Shown: one piece after another, positions 26,599 to 36,536 of the stretch
Numbering within the stretch: the first letter of the stretch is position 1
Layout: each line of letters begins with the position of its first letter
Assembly (NCBI GenBank): GCA_011526045.1
Contig: WYBE01000028.1
Coordinates: 62,001 to 126,000 of the forward strand
DNA: 64,000 bases
Direction: 5' to 3'
Origin: Nevskiales bacterium
GTDB taxonomy: Bacteria; Pseudomonadota; Gammaproteobacteria; Steroidobacterales; GCA-2729495
Program-made: the position numbers and the translations under genes
The notes under the pieces: model-generated
What the model was told of the DNA's origin: nothing
The model's input: the letters and a program-made list of their open reading frames with translations, nothing else
The model's database searches: none

Positions 26599-27852
26599 TC
26601 AGTGGTGGCTGGCCGGCGCGCTGTCGCCGGGAAATACCCTGGACAGGGTCGGCATGTCTTTGTCGCCGCGACCGGAAAGCCCGATCAGGATGCGCTTGCC
26701 GGGGTTCTCCCGCGCCCAGCGCCGCGCGCCGGCGAACGCGTGGGCGGACTCCAGTGCGGGCAGGATGCCTTCGGCGGCGCAGCACTCGTGCAATGCCTCG
26801 AGCGCCTCGTCGTCCGTTGCCGGCACGTAGCGCACGCGCCCGATCGCCTGCAGCAACGAGTGCTCCGGGCCAACGCCCGGGTAATCGAGGCCGGCGGAGA
26901 TCGAGTGCGTCTCCTGGACCTGGCCCTCGGCGTCCTGCAGCAGCAGCGAGAAACTGCCGTGCAACACCCCCGGCGTGCCGCGGCCGAGCGTGGCCGAGTG
27001 CTCGCCGAGCCCGCTGCCGCGGCCGCCCGCCTCGACACCGATCAAGGCAACCGTGGCGTCTCCGAGAAACGGATGGAACAGGCCGATCGAGTTGGAGCCG
27101 CCGCCCACGCAGGCGAACGCGGCGTCGGGCAACCCCCCGGTCATCTGCAGGAACTGCTCGCGCGCCTCGCGCCCGATCACCGACTGCAGTTCGCGTACCA
27201 GCCAGGGATATGGATGCGGGCCCACCGCCGAGCCGAGCAGGTAGTAGCTGCCCTCCGGGTCGGAGACCCAGTCGCGGAACGCCTCGTCGATGGCCGCGCG
27301 CAGGGTCTGGTCGCCGCTTTCCACCGCCACGACCTTCGCGCCGAGCTGGTGCATGCGGTCGACGTTCGGCGCCTGCCGGCGTACGTCCACCGCGCCCATG
27401 TACACCACGCAGGGAATGCCGACCCGGGCACAGGCCGCCGCCGTCGCGACCCCGTGCTGGCCGGCGCCGGTCTCGGCAATCACGCGACGCGCCCCGAGGC
27501 GGCGCGCGAGCAATGCCTGGCCGAGGGCGTTGTTGATCTTGTGCGCTCCGGTGTGCGCGAGGTCCTCGCGCTTGAGGTACACCTCCGCGCCCCAGCTGCG
27601 GCCGAGACGGGGCGCCGGCGTGAGTGGCGTCGGCCGCCCGACCCAGTCACGCAACTCCCGGCCCAGGTCGGCGGCAAACTGCGCGTCGCGCAGGAACCGG
27701 TGCGCCCCCACGCCGAGACGCTCGAGCGCAGGCACCAGGGTCTCCGGCGCGTAACGCCCGCCGAAGGGGCCAAAACGGCCGTGGGCGTCGGGCAGTTCAC
27801 CCCTGAGCAGGCGCGCGAGCAGGCCCGCGGATTCTTCTTTACTGATCTGCAC
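26599..27852 (-). CDS. trpB: Tryptophan synthase beta chain
   Basis: A 417-residue PLP enzyme that condenses indole with serine. The PLP lysine is in HTGAHKINNALGQ (about residue 98), the glycine-rich phosphate loop is GGGSNSIG (about 240), and GRFGPFGGRYAPETL is the family N-terminus. The start is a GTG at 27852, overlapping the end of trpF by 14 bases, which suggests translational coupling. Confidence 0.96.
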   Translation of the reverse strand: MQISKEESAGLLARLLRGELPDAHGRFGPFGGRYAPETLVPALERLGVGAHRFLRDAQFAADLGRELRDWVGRPTPLTPAPRLGRSWGAEVYLKREDLAHTGAHKINNALGQALLARRLGARRVIAETGAGQHGVATAAACARVGIPCVVYMGAVDVRRQAPNVDRMHQLGAKVVAVESGDQTLRAAIDEAFRDWVSDPEGSYYLLGSAVGPHPYPWLVRELQSVIGREAREQFLQMTGGLPDAAFACVGGGSNSIGLFHPFLGDATVALIGVEAGGRGSGLGEHSATLGRGTPGVLHGSFSLLLQDAEGQVQETHSISAGLDYPGVGPEHSLLQAIGRVRYVPATDDEALEALHECCAAEGILPALESAHAFAGARRWARENPGKRILIGLSGRGDKDMPTLSRVFPGDSAPASHH

Positions 27853-28459
27853 CGTTCAATTCCCGTTCCACGCGGCGCACCGCCGCGATGAACGCCTCGA
27901 TCTTCGCCGGGTCCTTGACCCCGCGACCTGATTCCACGCCGCTGCTGACGTCGACGCCCCAGGGCCGCGCACGCCGCATGACCTCGCCCACATTACCCGG
28001 GTCCAGGCCGCCCGCAAGCACGAGGCGGGTGCGGCGCGCGAGCGCGCGAGCGCGGTCCCAGTCGGGCATCTGGCCGGAACCGCTCGCCGCCGCCTCGAAA
28101 AGAGCGCGATCTTCGCGTTCGAGTGCCGCGCTGTCCAGACCGGGAACGTCACGATACACCGGCAGCGACCCGACACCCGCGGGCATTTGCAGGGCCGCGA
28201 AATCGCGCGCATCCGTCTGCAACCAGTCGGGCCGCGCGACCGCCGCCACCTCCTGCCATTCCTCCGGCAACGGATGGCGCATCACCGCCACGCGCAGGAT
28301 GCCCGCCGGCACCAGCGCGCCAAGCACCGCCGCATCCTCCGGAGTCACGCGCCGTGGCGAGGCGGCAAACACGAAACCGACCGCGTCGGCACCGGCCGCG
28401 ACCGCGGCGCGAACCGCTTCCGCCGTGGTCAGGCCGCAGATCTTGATGAAGGTGCGCAC
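27839..28459 (-). CDS. trpF: Phosphoribosylanthranilate isomerase
   Basis: A 206-residue TIM-barrel isomerase. The start is a GTG at 28459, giving the typical KICGLTTAEAV with the catalytic Cys, and the C-terminal LAGGLDPGNV and GVDVSSGVE bind phosphate. The gap of 109 bases to trpC is the largest inside the operon and shows no terminator. Usual length. Confidence 0.95.
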   Translation of the reverse strand: MRTFIKICGLTTAEAVRAAVAAGADAVGFVFAASPRRVTPEDAAVLGALVPAGILRVAVMRHPLPEEWQEVAAVARPDWLQTDARDFAALQMPAGVGSLPVYRDVPGLDSAALEREDRALFEAAASGSGQMPDWDRARALARRTRLVLAGGLDPGNVGEVMRRARPWGVDVSSGVESGRGVKDPAKIEAFIAAVRRVERELNGADQ

Positions 28460-28568
28460 CCGGGAGCCGCGGCTCACGCCGCTCCTGCGTGGCGCCGACT
28501 GCGCCCCTGCAAACCGCCGGGGCCGGCCGCCATGGGCAGCATCCACTGCGAGCCGGAAGGGGCGCCGG

Positions 28569-29414
28569 TCACGATGGCGGGACGTTCGCGCGGCCCGCCG
28601 CCAGCAGCGCCTGCGCCGCGAGCGCGGGGTCCGCCGCGCGCATGAGCGTGGTGCCGACGAGAATTGCACGGTAGCCGAGGCGGGCGAGTTCCGCGGCCTG
28701 CTGCGGCGTCTCGATGCCACTCTCGGCCACCCAGGGCACGCCGTGCGGCAGGCGTGGCGAGAGCGCCGCGAAGCGGTTGAAGTCCACGGCGAGCGTGCGC
28801 AGGCTGCGGCAGTTCACCCCGAGCAACACCCGCCCGCGGCCGGCCGTGGTTGCCGCCGAGGTTTCGACCGCCGGCAGGCAGCGGTCGAGGTCCGCCCCGT
28901 CGAAGACTTCCACCAGCACGAACATGCCGAGGCCGAGCGCGCAGTCGATCATCGCCTGCAGCTGCTTCGGGTCGAGCATGGCGGCAATCAGGAGCACGCC
29001 TGCGGCCCCCGCCTCGCGTGCTTCCAGGATCTGGTAGTTGCCGACGAGAAAGTCCTTGCGCATGACCGGCAGGCCCGGCAATGCCGTCGTTACCGCGCGC
29101 AGATGCGCGAGATCCCCGCCGAACTCCTCGGGCTCGGTCAGCACCGACACCGCCACGGCGCCGCCCTGCGCGTAGCACCGCGCCTGCCCGGCAGGCGAGA
29201 GCGTCGCGCCCGCAAGCTCACCGACCGAGGGCGAGCGGCGTTTGACCTCGGCGATGAGGTGAAACGACGCCGCGGTAAAGCGCGGGGCATTCGGCGCCGG
29301 CAGGGCGGCGATCTGCCGCTGCAGGTCCTCCCCGCTGCGAACCGCAGCGGCCGCCTCGAGCCTGCGCCGGCTCGCCTGCGCCATGCGCACCAGGAAGTCG
29401 CCGCGGCCGGTCAT
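28569..29414 (-). CDS. trpC: Indole-3-glycerol phosphate synthase
   Basis: A 281-residue TIM-barrel enzyme that closes the indole ring. The catalytic Lys/Glu segments are LIAEVKRRSPSVGEL and LPVMRKDFLVGNYQI, and VAESGIETPQQ plus AILVGTTLMRA form the phosphate site. Its ATG overlaps the trpD stop (ATGA). It is a stand-alone trpC, not the trpCF fusion found in enterics. Confidence 0.96.
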   Translation of the reverse strand: MTGRGDFLVRMAQASRRRLEAAAAVRSGEDLQRQIAALPAPNAPRFTAASFHLIAEVKRRSPSVGELAGATLSPAGQARCYAQGGAVAVSVLTEPEEFGGDLAHLRAVTTALPGLPVMRKDFLVGNYQILEAREAGAAGVLLIAAMLDPKQLQAMIDCALGLGMFVLVEVFDGADLDRCLPAVETSAATTAGRGRVLLGVNCRSLRTLAVDFNRFAALSPRLPHGVPWVAESGIETPQQAAELARLGYRAILVGTTLMRAADPALAAQALLAAGRANVPPS

Positions 29415-30438
29415 GGGCGCCCCCGGGCAAATGCGCGAAGCCGCGCCAGGAATGTGCCGGCAGCGCCCGAGTCGATGACCCGGGCCGCGGCCTCGATGCC
29501 ACGGCGCAGGCCGCGCGTTCTGCCGGTGAGGTCGAGCACAAGGCCCGCGCCAAGCAGCAGCGCGTCGCGATGCGCGCCGCGGTCGGCGCCGGTGAGCACC
29601 ATCTCGAGCGCACGCGCGTTGGTGGCAACGTCGCCGCCGGCGAGCGCCGCGGGGCTGCAGGCCGACAGCCCGTAGTGCAGCGGATTGCGCCGCGCGCGGC
29701 GCACCGTGCCCGGCCGCACATCGAAGACGGTGAAGGGGCCGACCGGCGTGGCTTCGTCCCAACCGGGCTCGCCGTGCACGACGAAGGCGCGCACGATCGG
29801 CAGCCCGGAGAGCGCCTCGGCCATCAAGCGGGCCGTGGGCAGATCGAAGGCACCGATGCAGCTGAACGGCGGTGCCGCCGGATTGGTCAGCGGCCCGAGC
29901 ACGTTGAACACGGTACGCGCCCCGAGCGCGCGGCGCACCGGGGCGATTGCCTTCATCGCCGGATGAAATGTCGGCGCGAACAGGAACGTGAAGCCGCATT
30001 CACGCAGGCACTCGATTGCATGGCTGGCGTCCCGCGCGAGCGGCACACCGAGCGCCTCCAGCACGTCGGCACTGCCCGAGCGCGAGGAAACGGAGCGGTT
30101 GCCGTGCTTGACCACGGGTACGCCACAGGCCGCCGCGAGCAGCGCCGATCCGGTGGAAATATTGAAGCTGCCGGAACTGTCGCCACCGGTGCCCACGACG
30201 TCGGCGGCCGGCAGATCACCCGGCAGCTCCACCCGGAAGGCCAGGTCGCGCATGGCGCTCGCAAAACCGCGCAGCTCCTCGGCGGTCTCGCCCTTGCTGC
30301 GCAAGGCGGCCAGCACCGCACCAGCAAGCGCCGGTGGCAGCGACTCATCGGCCAGCGCACGCATCAGCGCCGCAGATTCCGCCTGCGACAGGTTCTCCCG
30401 GCGGAGCAGGCGCGCGAGCGCCGCCTGGACCGCATTGC

Positions 30439-30442
<4 letters not shown>
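29411..30442 (-). CDS. trpD: Anthranilate phosphoribosyltransferase
   Basis: A 343-residue transferase that attaches phosphoribosyl to anthranilate. The PRPP loop is [19 protein letters not shown], followed by [21 protein letters not shown] and the metal-binding DEATPVGP. It is separate from trpG, unlike the enteric trpGD fusion. It overlaps trpG upstream and trpC downstream, each by four bases. Confidence 0.97.
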
Positions 30443-31013
<571 letters not shown>

Positions 31014-31017
<4 letters not shown>

Positions 31018-32405
31018 AGCCCGTCCTCCGCCATGGCGAGCGCGCGGCGCAGGATTGCGCTCTTGGCCAGCACTTCCTCGTACTCGGCCTGCGGCACGCT
31101 GTCGGCGACGATGCCCGCACCGGCCTGGTAGCTGTAGGTGCCGTCGCGGAACACCAGCGTGCGGATGGTGATCGCCTGGTCCATGTCGCCGTTGTTGCCG
31201 AAGTAGCCGACCGTCCCTGCGTACAGGCCGCGACGCACCGGCTCGATGGTGTCGATCAACTCCATCGCGCGCACCTTCGGTGCGCCAACCAGGGTGCCGG
31301 CAGGGAACGCGGCGGCGAACAGATCGAGTGCGTCGCGGCCCGGCGCAAGCTGCCCCTGCACGCCGCTCACGATGTGCATGACGTGGCTGTAGCGCTCGAT
31401 CGCCTTGTACGGGTCCACGTGCACCGAGCCGGCCTGCGCGACGCGGCCGAGGTCGTTGCGCGCCAGGTCGACCAGCATCACGTGCTCCGCGTTTTCCTTC
31501 TGGTCGGCCCTGAGACTCGCTTCCAGCGCGAGGTCCTGCGCGGCGTCGGCGCCCCGCGGACGGGTGCCTGCGATCGGCCGCAGCGACGCCCGGCCGGAGC
31601 GCAGGCGCACCAGCGCTTCCGGCGAGGAGCCGGCCACCTGCACGTCCCCGAGATCGAGGTAGAACATGTAAGGCGATGGATTCAGCAGGCGCAGTGCGCG
31701 GTAGGTCTCGAACGGCGAGAGCGAATGCTCGCCCGCGAAACGCACCGAGAGCACCAGCTGGTAGACCTCGCCGAGCGTGATGTAGCGCTTGGCATTCTCC
31801 ACCGCGGCGCAGAACTCCTCCTGCGAAAAGCTTGGCACCGCCGGCCCGTGACGGGACGCGCCATTGCCGGGCGGCACCGCGCCGCGCAACAGGCGCAGTA
31901 CTTCGCGGCGCAGCGCCTGCCGCTCCCGCTCATCGCCCGCGTGCAGCAACGCGATGCGACGCGTGAGATGGTCGAAAACGAGCATGGAGCCGGCTGCCAG
32001 GTACACCGCATCCGGCACCGCGGGCACGGCGGCGCCACGCGGCGGCTGCGGCAGCCGCTCGAAGTTGCGTACCACATCGTAGCCGGCGACACCGACCAGC
32101 CCACCCGCAAACGGCAGGCCGGGAATCTCCGGGCGCAGGCGCGGCGTGGCAGCCAGCGTCTCGCGAACGGCCGCGAGCAATCCGGCGCGCCCGGGCGGAT
32201 GCGCACGACGAACACCGCCGACCTGCAGGCCTGATGCATCGAGGCGCAGTTGCGTCGCCTCACCGAAGCCGAGAAACGAATAGCGCGCGAGCTGCAGGCC
32301 GCCCTCCACGCTTTCCAGCAGGTAGCGCGGACCGAGCGGGCGCAGCTTCAGGAACGTGGACACCGGCGTGTCCAGATCCGCAGCTATATCGAATGGTCCT
32401 TGCAT
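31014..32405 (-). CDS. trpE: Anthranilate synthase component I
   Basis: A 463-residue chorismate-using enzyme. The ATG at 32405 is preceded by AGGAGA. The feedback site motif LLESVEGG (about 31-38) is present, so tryptophan inhibition is expected. The catalytic domain has [30 protein letters not shown] and [18 protein letters not shown]. It is the first structural gene of the operon and lies 138 bases after the attenuator. Confidence 0.96.
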
Positions 32406-32542
32406 GTTCTCCTGGTCGCTCGAAACCGGTCCTCTTCCGACCCGCCATGGCAATGCTGCGCACCGGATCGGGTACGTGATCTATCGGCTGCCGGCGGTAG
32501 GCTGGCATGTACCACCCTCGAGCTCCGCGTCAGCGACGGGCC

Positions 32543-32577
32543 AAAAAAAACCCACCTCCGCTGCCGCGGAGATGGGT
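32543..32577 (-). terminator. trp attenuator (terminator hairpin, regions 3 and 4)
   Basis: On the minus strand, ACCCATCTCCGC (region 3, 32577-32566) pairs with GCGGAGGTGGGT (region 4, 32561-32550), with one non-Watson-Crick pair and a GGCA loop, followed by eight T. Region 3 can instead pair with GCGGAGTGGGT (region 2, 32624-32614) inside the leader peptide gene with one bulged base, forming the antiterminator. A weaker 1:2 hairpin (ACCCTCTT with GAGTGGGT) lies within the leader peptide gene. Control by tryptophan-dependent ribosome stalling is inferred from this layout. Confidence 0.93.
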
Positions 32578-32603
32578 CATCGGCCGTACGAACCTCGCGT
32601 GCG

Positions 32604-32669
32604 CTAGCCGGCAACCCACTCCGCGAAGAGGGTCCGCCACCAGCGCTCGTTGGCAACCACGGCCTGCAT
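32604..32669 (-). CDS. trpL: trp operon leader peptide (21 aa, three Trp codons)
   Basis: The peptide is MQAVVANERWWRTLFAEWV plus Ala-Gly. Tandem Trp codons are at 10-11 and a third at 18. The ATG at 32669 lies only seven bases after the -10 box of a strong promoter, so the transcript probably begins at or one base before the start codon and the peptide may be translated without a Shine-Dalgarno. A ribosome stalled at codons 10-11 leaves region 2 (codons 16-19) free to pair with region 3 and prevent termination; one that reaches the stop codon covers region 2. Position, Trp content and fit to the hairpins make this a confident call despite its size. Confidence 0.93.
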   Translation of the reverse strand: MQAVVANERWWRTLFAEWVAG

Positions 32670-32676
32670 GGGCGGC

Positions 32677-32705
32677 AGTATCCCCAGCGCTCCCGGTGAG
32701 GTCAA
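32677..32705 (-). promoter_or_regulatory. trp operon promoter (sigma-70 type)
   Basis: TTGACC (32705-32700) and GATACT (32682-32677) are separated by exactly 17 bases, close to consensus. It lies just after the stop of the upstream SLC13 permease gene and reads into trpL. No TrpR-like operator palindrome is obvious over it. Confidence 0.85.
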
Positions 32706-32719
32706 GCGCCGCGCTGCGC

Positions 32720-34528
32720 TCACAACCCGTAATACGCCGGGAGAATCAGCGAAAACGCCAGCCACATGAGGATGGTGAGAGGCAGGCCGAAGCGGACGAA
32801 ATCGCTGAACTTGTAGCCTCCCGCGGTCATGATCATGACGTTGGTGGGGTGGCCGATCGGGGTCACGAAGGTCAGGTTGACCGCGAAGATCACCCCCACG
32901 ATGAACGGCTCGGGAGGCACACCCAGTTGCCGCGCGATGCCGATGGCAATCGGCACACCTAGCGCTGCCGCGGGCTTGGCGGACACCATCTGGGTGAGCG
33001 CGGCGATGATCGCCATCAGCACGGAAAGCACCGCTGCCGGCGAGAGGCCGCTGGTCACCACCGTCACCAGCCTGGCGATGTACTCGGCGGCACCCGTGTC
33101 GAGCATGGCCGAACCGAGCGCGAGGCTCGCCACCATGATCATGATTACGCCCGGATCGAGCGCCTCGCCGACGTGGCGCCAGCGCATCGACCGCGTGGCC
33201 AGCAACAGCGTGACGCCGAGCAATCCGGCAATCGACAAGGGCAGCACATCGAATGCCCCCATGAACACCACCATGGCCATGATGGCGAGCGCCCACGGCG
33301 CCCGCGCCGTGTGGGGCAGATCGACCGTGCCGTCGAGGACCGGCATCGAGCCGCTGACGCGCAGCCTGGCGATCGCCTGACGCGTGCCCTGCACCAGCAG
33401 CACGTCCCCGGCACGCAGGCGGAAGTCGTCCAGCGACGTGGTGCGCACCGCGCGACTGCGATGCACCGCGAGCAGCAGCAGCCCGAAGCCCTCGAGCAGT
33501 TCGCTGGGGTTGAGCACGCGCTGATACAACTGCGACCCGCGGGTGATCACCACCTCGGCCAGTTGCTGCCCATCCGTGCCGAGCGGGTACTTGTCGCTCA
33601 CCGGATGCTCGATGTCCTCTGGCCTGAACAGGGTGACGCCGAGCAGTTGCTCGAACTCCTTCAGCCGATCCGAGGTATCGCGCACCAGCAGCCGATCCCC
33701 CGCGCGAATGCGCACCAGCGGCAGCCTGGCCACCGTGAGGCCCTCGCCACGCAGGATCTGGTCGATACGCATCCGGTTCTGTGTCAGCGCCAGTACCTCG
33801 GCGATGGTCTTCCCCGCGGCGGGACTGCGTTCGCTCACGTGCAGCGCTGCGTTGAACACCCGTGGCGAAATGTCCTGCAGCGGCGGCTTGCGCTCCGGCA
33901 ACAGCACCGAACCGAAGAGCCAGAGATAGGTAACGCCCACCATGGCGCCGAGCAGGCCCGGCACCGCGAAATCGAATATGCCGAACTCCCCTACGCCGAG
34001 CTGCGCGGCAATACCCACCGCCAACAGGTTCGTCGAGGTACCGATGGTGGTCCACATGCCCAGCGTGTTGGCGAAATTCATCGGCATGAGCACGTGCGAT
34101 ACAGGGGTGCCGACCTTCATGCAGCAGGCAACCATGATCGGCATCATGACCGCGATCATCGGCAGGTTGTTGATGAAGGCGCTGCTCAGGGCGCAGGTCA
34201 CCAGCGTTGCGGCGAGCGCCAGGCGGGGACGGGCGAGCCAGTAGCGTGTCAGCAGAAACGCCAATGGCTGGAGGGCACCGGTGATCTCGAGCGCCTGGCC
34301 GAGGATGAGGAGCACGCCGACGATGACCAGTGCGTCATTGCCGAAATGGTAGAGGAACCGTTGCGGGTCGACGCCCGGATAGGGAAAAAACTGGAAAAAC
34401 CCCACCAGGAAGATGAGCACGCCGAGGCTGGTGGCCTCCATCGGAATCTTGTCCCGCGTGAAGAGAAAGAGCGCGACCAGCATGACCAGCAGGGTGACCG
34501 TCGCGTGCAGTCCGGGGAAAGGAGGCAC
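32720..34528 (-). CDS. SLC13-family permease with two TrkA-C (RCK_C) domains
   Basis: A 602-residue membrane transporter of the divalent anion:sodium symporter/CitM superfamily. About five N-terminal helices are followed by two cytoplasmic RCK_C domains (about 205-390, e.g. VLALTQNRMRIDQILRGEG and EVVITRGSQLYQRVL), then about six more helices. The hairpin motifs NNLPMIAVMMP and TPIGHPTNVM sit in pseudo-symmetric positions. The substrate (sulfate, dicarboxylate or other anion) is not decidable. It is paralogous to the next gene upstream, 15 bases away, so the two are likely one operon. Confidence 0.92.
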   Translation of the reverse strand: MPPFPGLHATVTLLVMLVALFLFTRDKIPMEATSLGVLIFLVGFFQFFPYPGVDPQRFLYHFGNDALVIVGVLLILGQALEITGALQPLAFLLTRYWLARPRLALAATLVTCALSSAFINNLPMIAVMMPIMVACCMKVGTPVSHVLMPMNFANTLGMWTTIGTSTNLLAVGIAAQLGVGEFGIFDFAVPGLLGAMVGVTYLWLFGSVLLPERKPPLQDISPRVFNAALHVSERSPAAGKTIAEVLALTQNRMRIDQILRGEGLTVARLPLVRIRAGDRLLVRDTSDRLKEFEQLLGVTLFRPEDIEHPVSDKYPLGTDGQQLAEVVITRGSQLYQRVLNPSELLEGFGLLLLAVHRSRAVRTTSLDDFRLRAGDVLLVQGTRQAIARLRVSGSMPVLDGTVDLPHTARAPWALAIMAMVVFMGAFDVLPLSIAGLLGVTLLLATRSMRWRHVGEALDPGVIMIMVASLALGSAMLDTGAAEYIARLVTVVTSGLSPAAVLSVLMAIIAALTQMVSAKPAAALGVPIAIGIARQLGVPPEPFIVGVIFAVNLTFVTPIGHPTNVMIMTAGGYKFSDFVRFGLPLTILMWLAFSLILPAYYGL

Positions 34529-34543
34529 AGCGATACCCTTGCG

Positions 34544-36370
34544 CTATTGCAATCCGTAGAGGACGCTCAGCGCGAAGGTCAGCGCAACCAGCATGATCGC
34601 TGTGAGCGGAATACCGATGCGCAGGTAGTCAGCGCCCGTATAACCGCCGGCCTTCATGATCATCAGATTGGTCTGATAGCCGAACGGCGTGGCGAAAGCC
34701 ATGTTGGCACCGAAGATGATGGCCATGACGAACGCTTCCTCCGGCGCGCCCAGTTGCCGGGCGATGTAGATTCCGGTCGGGACGCAGATCACGGCCGCAG
34801 CATTGTTGGTGACGAAGTTGGTCAGCACCGTGACCCCGAGCATGACGACGCCGAGCACAGCATACAGGGGCATCTGCGGCATGATCGCGACAAAGGCCCT
34901 GGCGACGAACTCCGCGGCCCCGGTCTTGTCGAGCGCAGTCGCCAGGCAGAGCGTCGACACCATCACCATCAGGAGACTTGCGCTCAACACCTGGGAGATG
35001 TGCCGCCACTGCAGGCAGCGCGTGGCGAGCATCGCCGCAACGCCGAGCAATGCGCTGACGGAGATGGGCACCAGGCCAAGGGCGTTCGCGGTCATCACGG
35101 CGATCGCGATTGCCAGCGCGAGCGGCGCGCGGTCCGTCCGCGGCAGATCCACTGCGCCATCCAGCACCAGCATCGAGCCGGTGCCTTTCAGGTGGCCGAT
35201 CGCCTCGGCCGTGCCCTGCACGAGAATCACGTCCCCGGCACGAAGCCGCTCGGCATGGGCCTCGTGCGCGCCGGGCCCGATCGAGCTGCCGCGATGAACC
35301 GCGAGCGGCAGCAACTGGTACCGGTAGACGAAATCCGCCATGTCGAGCGGCCGCTGGTAGAGCGGCGATCCTCTCGTGATGACGACCTCCGCCAGGCGCT
35401 GCCCGGCGGCGTCGAGCGGAAAGCGCTCGCTCACCGGATGCTGCAGATCGCTCGCGTTGTAGAGCGTTGCACCGAGCAGGCTCTCGTACTCCTTGAGATT
35501 TCCCGCCGAGTCGCTCACGAAGAGGCGGTCACCCGCCACCAGGACGGTGTCCGGGAGGCTGGCAACCGTCAGGTCGTCGCCCCGCTGAATGCGCTCGACA
35601 TGCATTCGATTCTGGGTACGCACCAGCACTTCAGCCAGCGCACGTCCCTGGGCGTAGCTGCCCTCGTTGACGTACAGCACGGCACTGAACCGTCGCTGGG
35701 CCTCCTCGTCACTGGCCGGCCGGGACTCAGGCAGAAGAAAGCGGGCGGCGATCCATACGAAGAGCAGCCCCAGGCCACCCGCAAACAGCACCGGGGGCGC
35801 CAGGTCGAAGAGCGCGAGCGGCTCGAGGCCGAGGTCTTCGGCCACACCGAGGCCGAGCAGGTTGGTCGACGAGCCGACCGTGGTCGCCATTCCGCCGATG
35901 AGCACGGCGTAATTGAACGGCAGCAGGACCCGTGATGGCGCCGCGCCGGCGCGCAGGGAGACGGCGAGGATCACGGGAAGCAGGATCGTCATCAGCGGCG
36001 TATCGTTGATGAAGGCGCTGGAGAAAGCCGTCAACACCAGCGTCAGCGGCAATGCGAGCCGCGGGATGTGTTGCCAGGACCTGGCGAGGCCGGTCGTCAG
36101 GGGCTGCAGCGCCCCGGTGGTCTCGAGGCCCTTGACCAGCAGCAGCAGCGTGCAGACGGTGACGAGCGCCTCATGGCCGAACCTGGCGAAGAAATCCGTT
36201 GGCTCGAGCCCGGGGTACGGAAACACGTAGGAACCGAGCGTCAGCGTCAGCAATATCGCAAGGCCAACCGAGGGCGCCCGGAACCTGTCGCTCGCGAACA
36301 GGTACAGGCTTGCGGCCACGAGCGCGATCGTTGCCACGGCGTGCATGCTCGGCAGGTCTGACAATGCCAA
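34544..36370 (-). CDS. SLC13-family permease with two TrkA-C domains (paralogue)
   Basis: A 608-residue paralogue of the adjacent permease with the same layout: helices, two RCK_C domains (about 215-395, e.g. VLVRTQNRMHVERIQRGDD and EVVITRGSPLYQRPL), and helices. Signature motifs are NDTPLMTILLP and ATPFGYQTNLMIMKAGGY. The tandem copies differ in those substrate-loop motifs, so substrates may differ. The start could be a few codons later (MHAVATIAL). It lies downstream of the RNR-like gene on the same strand, about 165 bases away. Confidence 0.92.
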   Translation of the reverse strand: MALSDLPSMHAVATIALVAASLYLFASDRFRAPSVGLAILLTLTLGSYVFPYPGLEPTDFFARFGHEALVTVCTLLLLVKGLETTGALQPLTTGLARSWQHIPRLALPLTLVLTAFSSAFINDTPLMTILLPVILAVSLRAGAAPSRVLLPFNYAVLIGGMATTVGSSTNLLGLGVAEDLGLEPLALFDLAPPVLFAGGLGLLFVWIAARFLLPESRPASDEEAQRRFSAVLYVNEGSYAQGRALAEVLVRTQNRMHVERIQRGDDLTVASLPDTVLVAGDRLFVSDSAGNLKEYESLLGATLYNASDLQHPVSERFPLDAAGQRLAEVVITRGSPLYQRPLDMADFVYRYQLLPLAVHRGSSIGPGAHEAHAERLRAGDVILVQGTAEAIGHLKGTGSMLVLDGAVDLPRTDRAPLALAIAIAVMTANALGLVPISVSALLGVAAMLATRCLQWRHISQVLSASLLMVMVSTLCLATALDKTGAAEFVARAFVAIMPQMPLYAVLGVVMLGVTVLTNFVTNNAAAVICVPTGIYIARQLGAPEEAFVMAIIFGANMAFATPFGYQTNLMIMKAGGYTGADYLRIGIPLTAIMLVALTFALSVLYGLQ

Positions 36371-36536
36371 CTCCGGGATCGGTCACAGGCCGCTGTACTT
36401 CGGTCACGCCAGCATGCGAGCAGCGCCTGCAGCGGCTGACTCGAGCCGCATAGATTGCACGCTGCGGGAAAGCCCGACAATCACCAGGCCACGATATGCC
36501 CATTCCGCGAGGGAATTTCCTGCACCGTCGGCCGGA

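Noticed and set aside
33173-35935. Very long open frame (920 codons) on the plus strand across the two permeases
   Set aside because: It is antisense to two well-supported membrane proteins, is rich in His/Arg/Glu, and has no domain; such frames are common opposite GC-rich genes.
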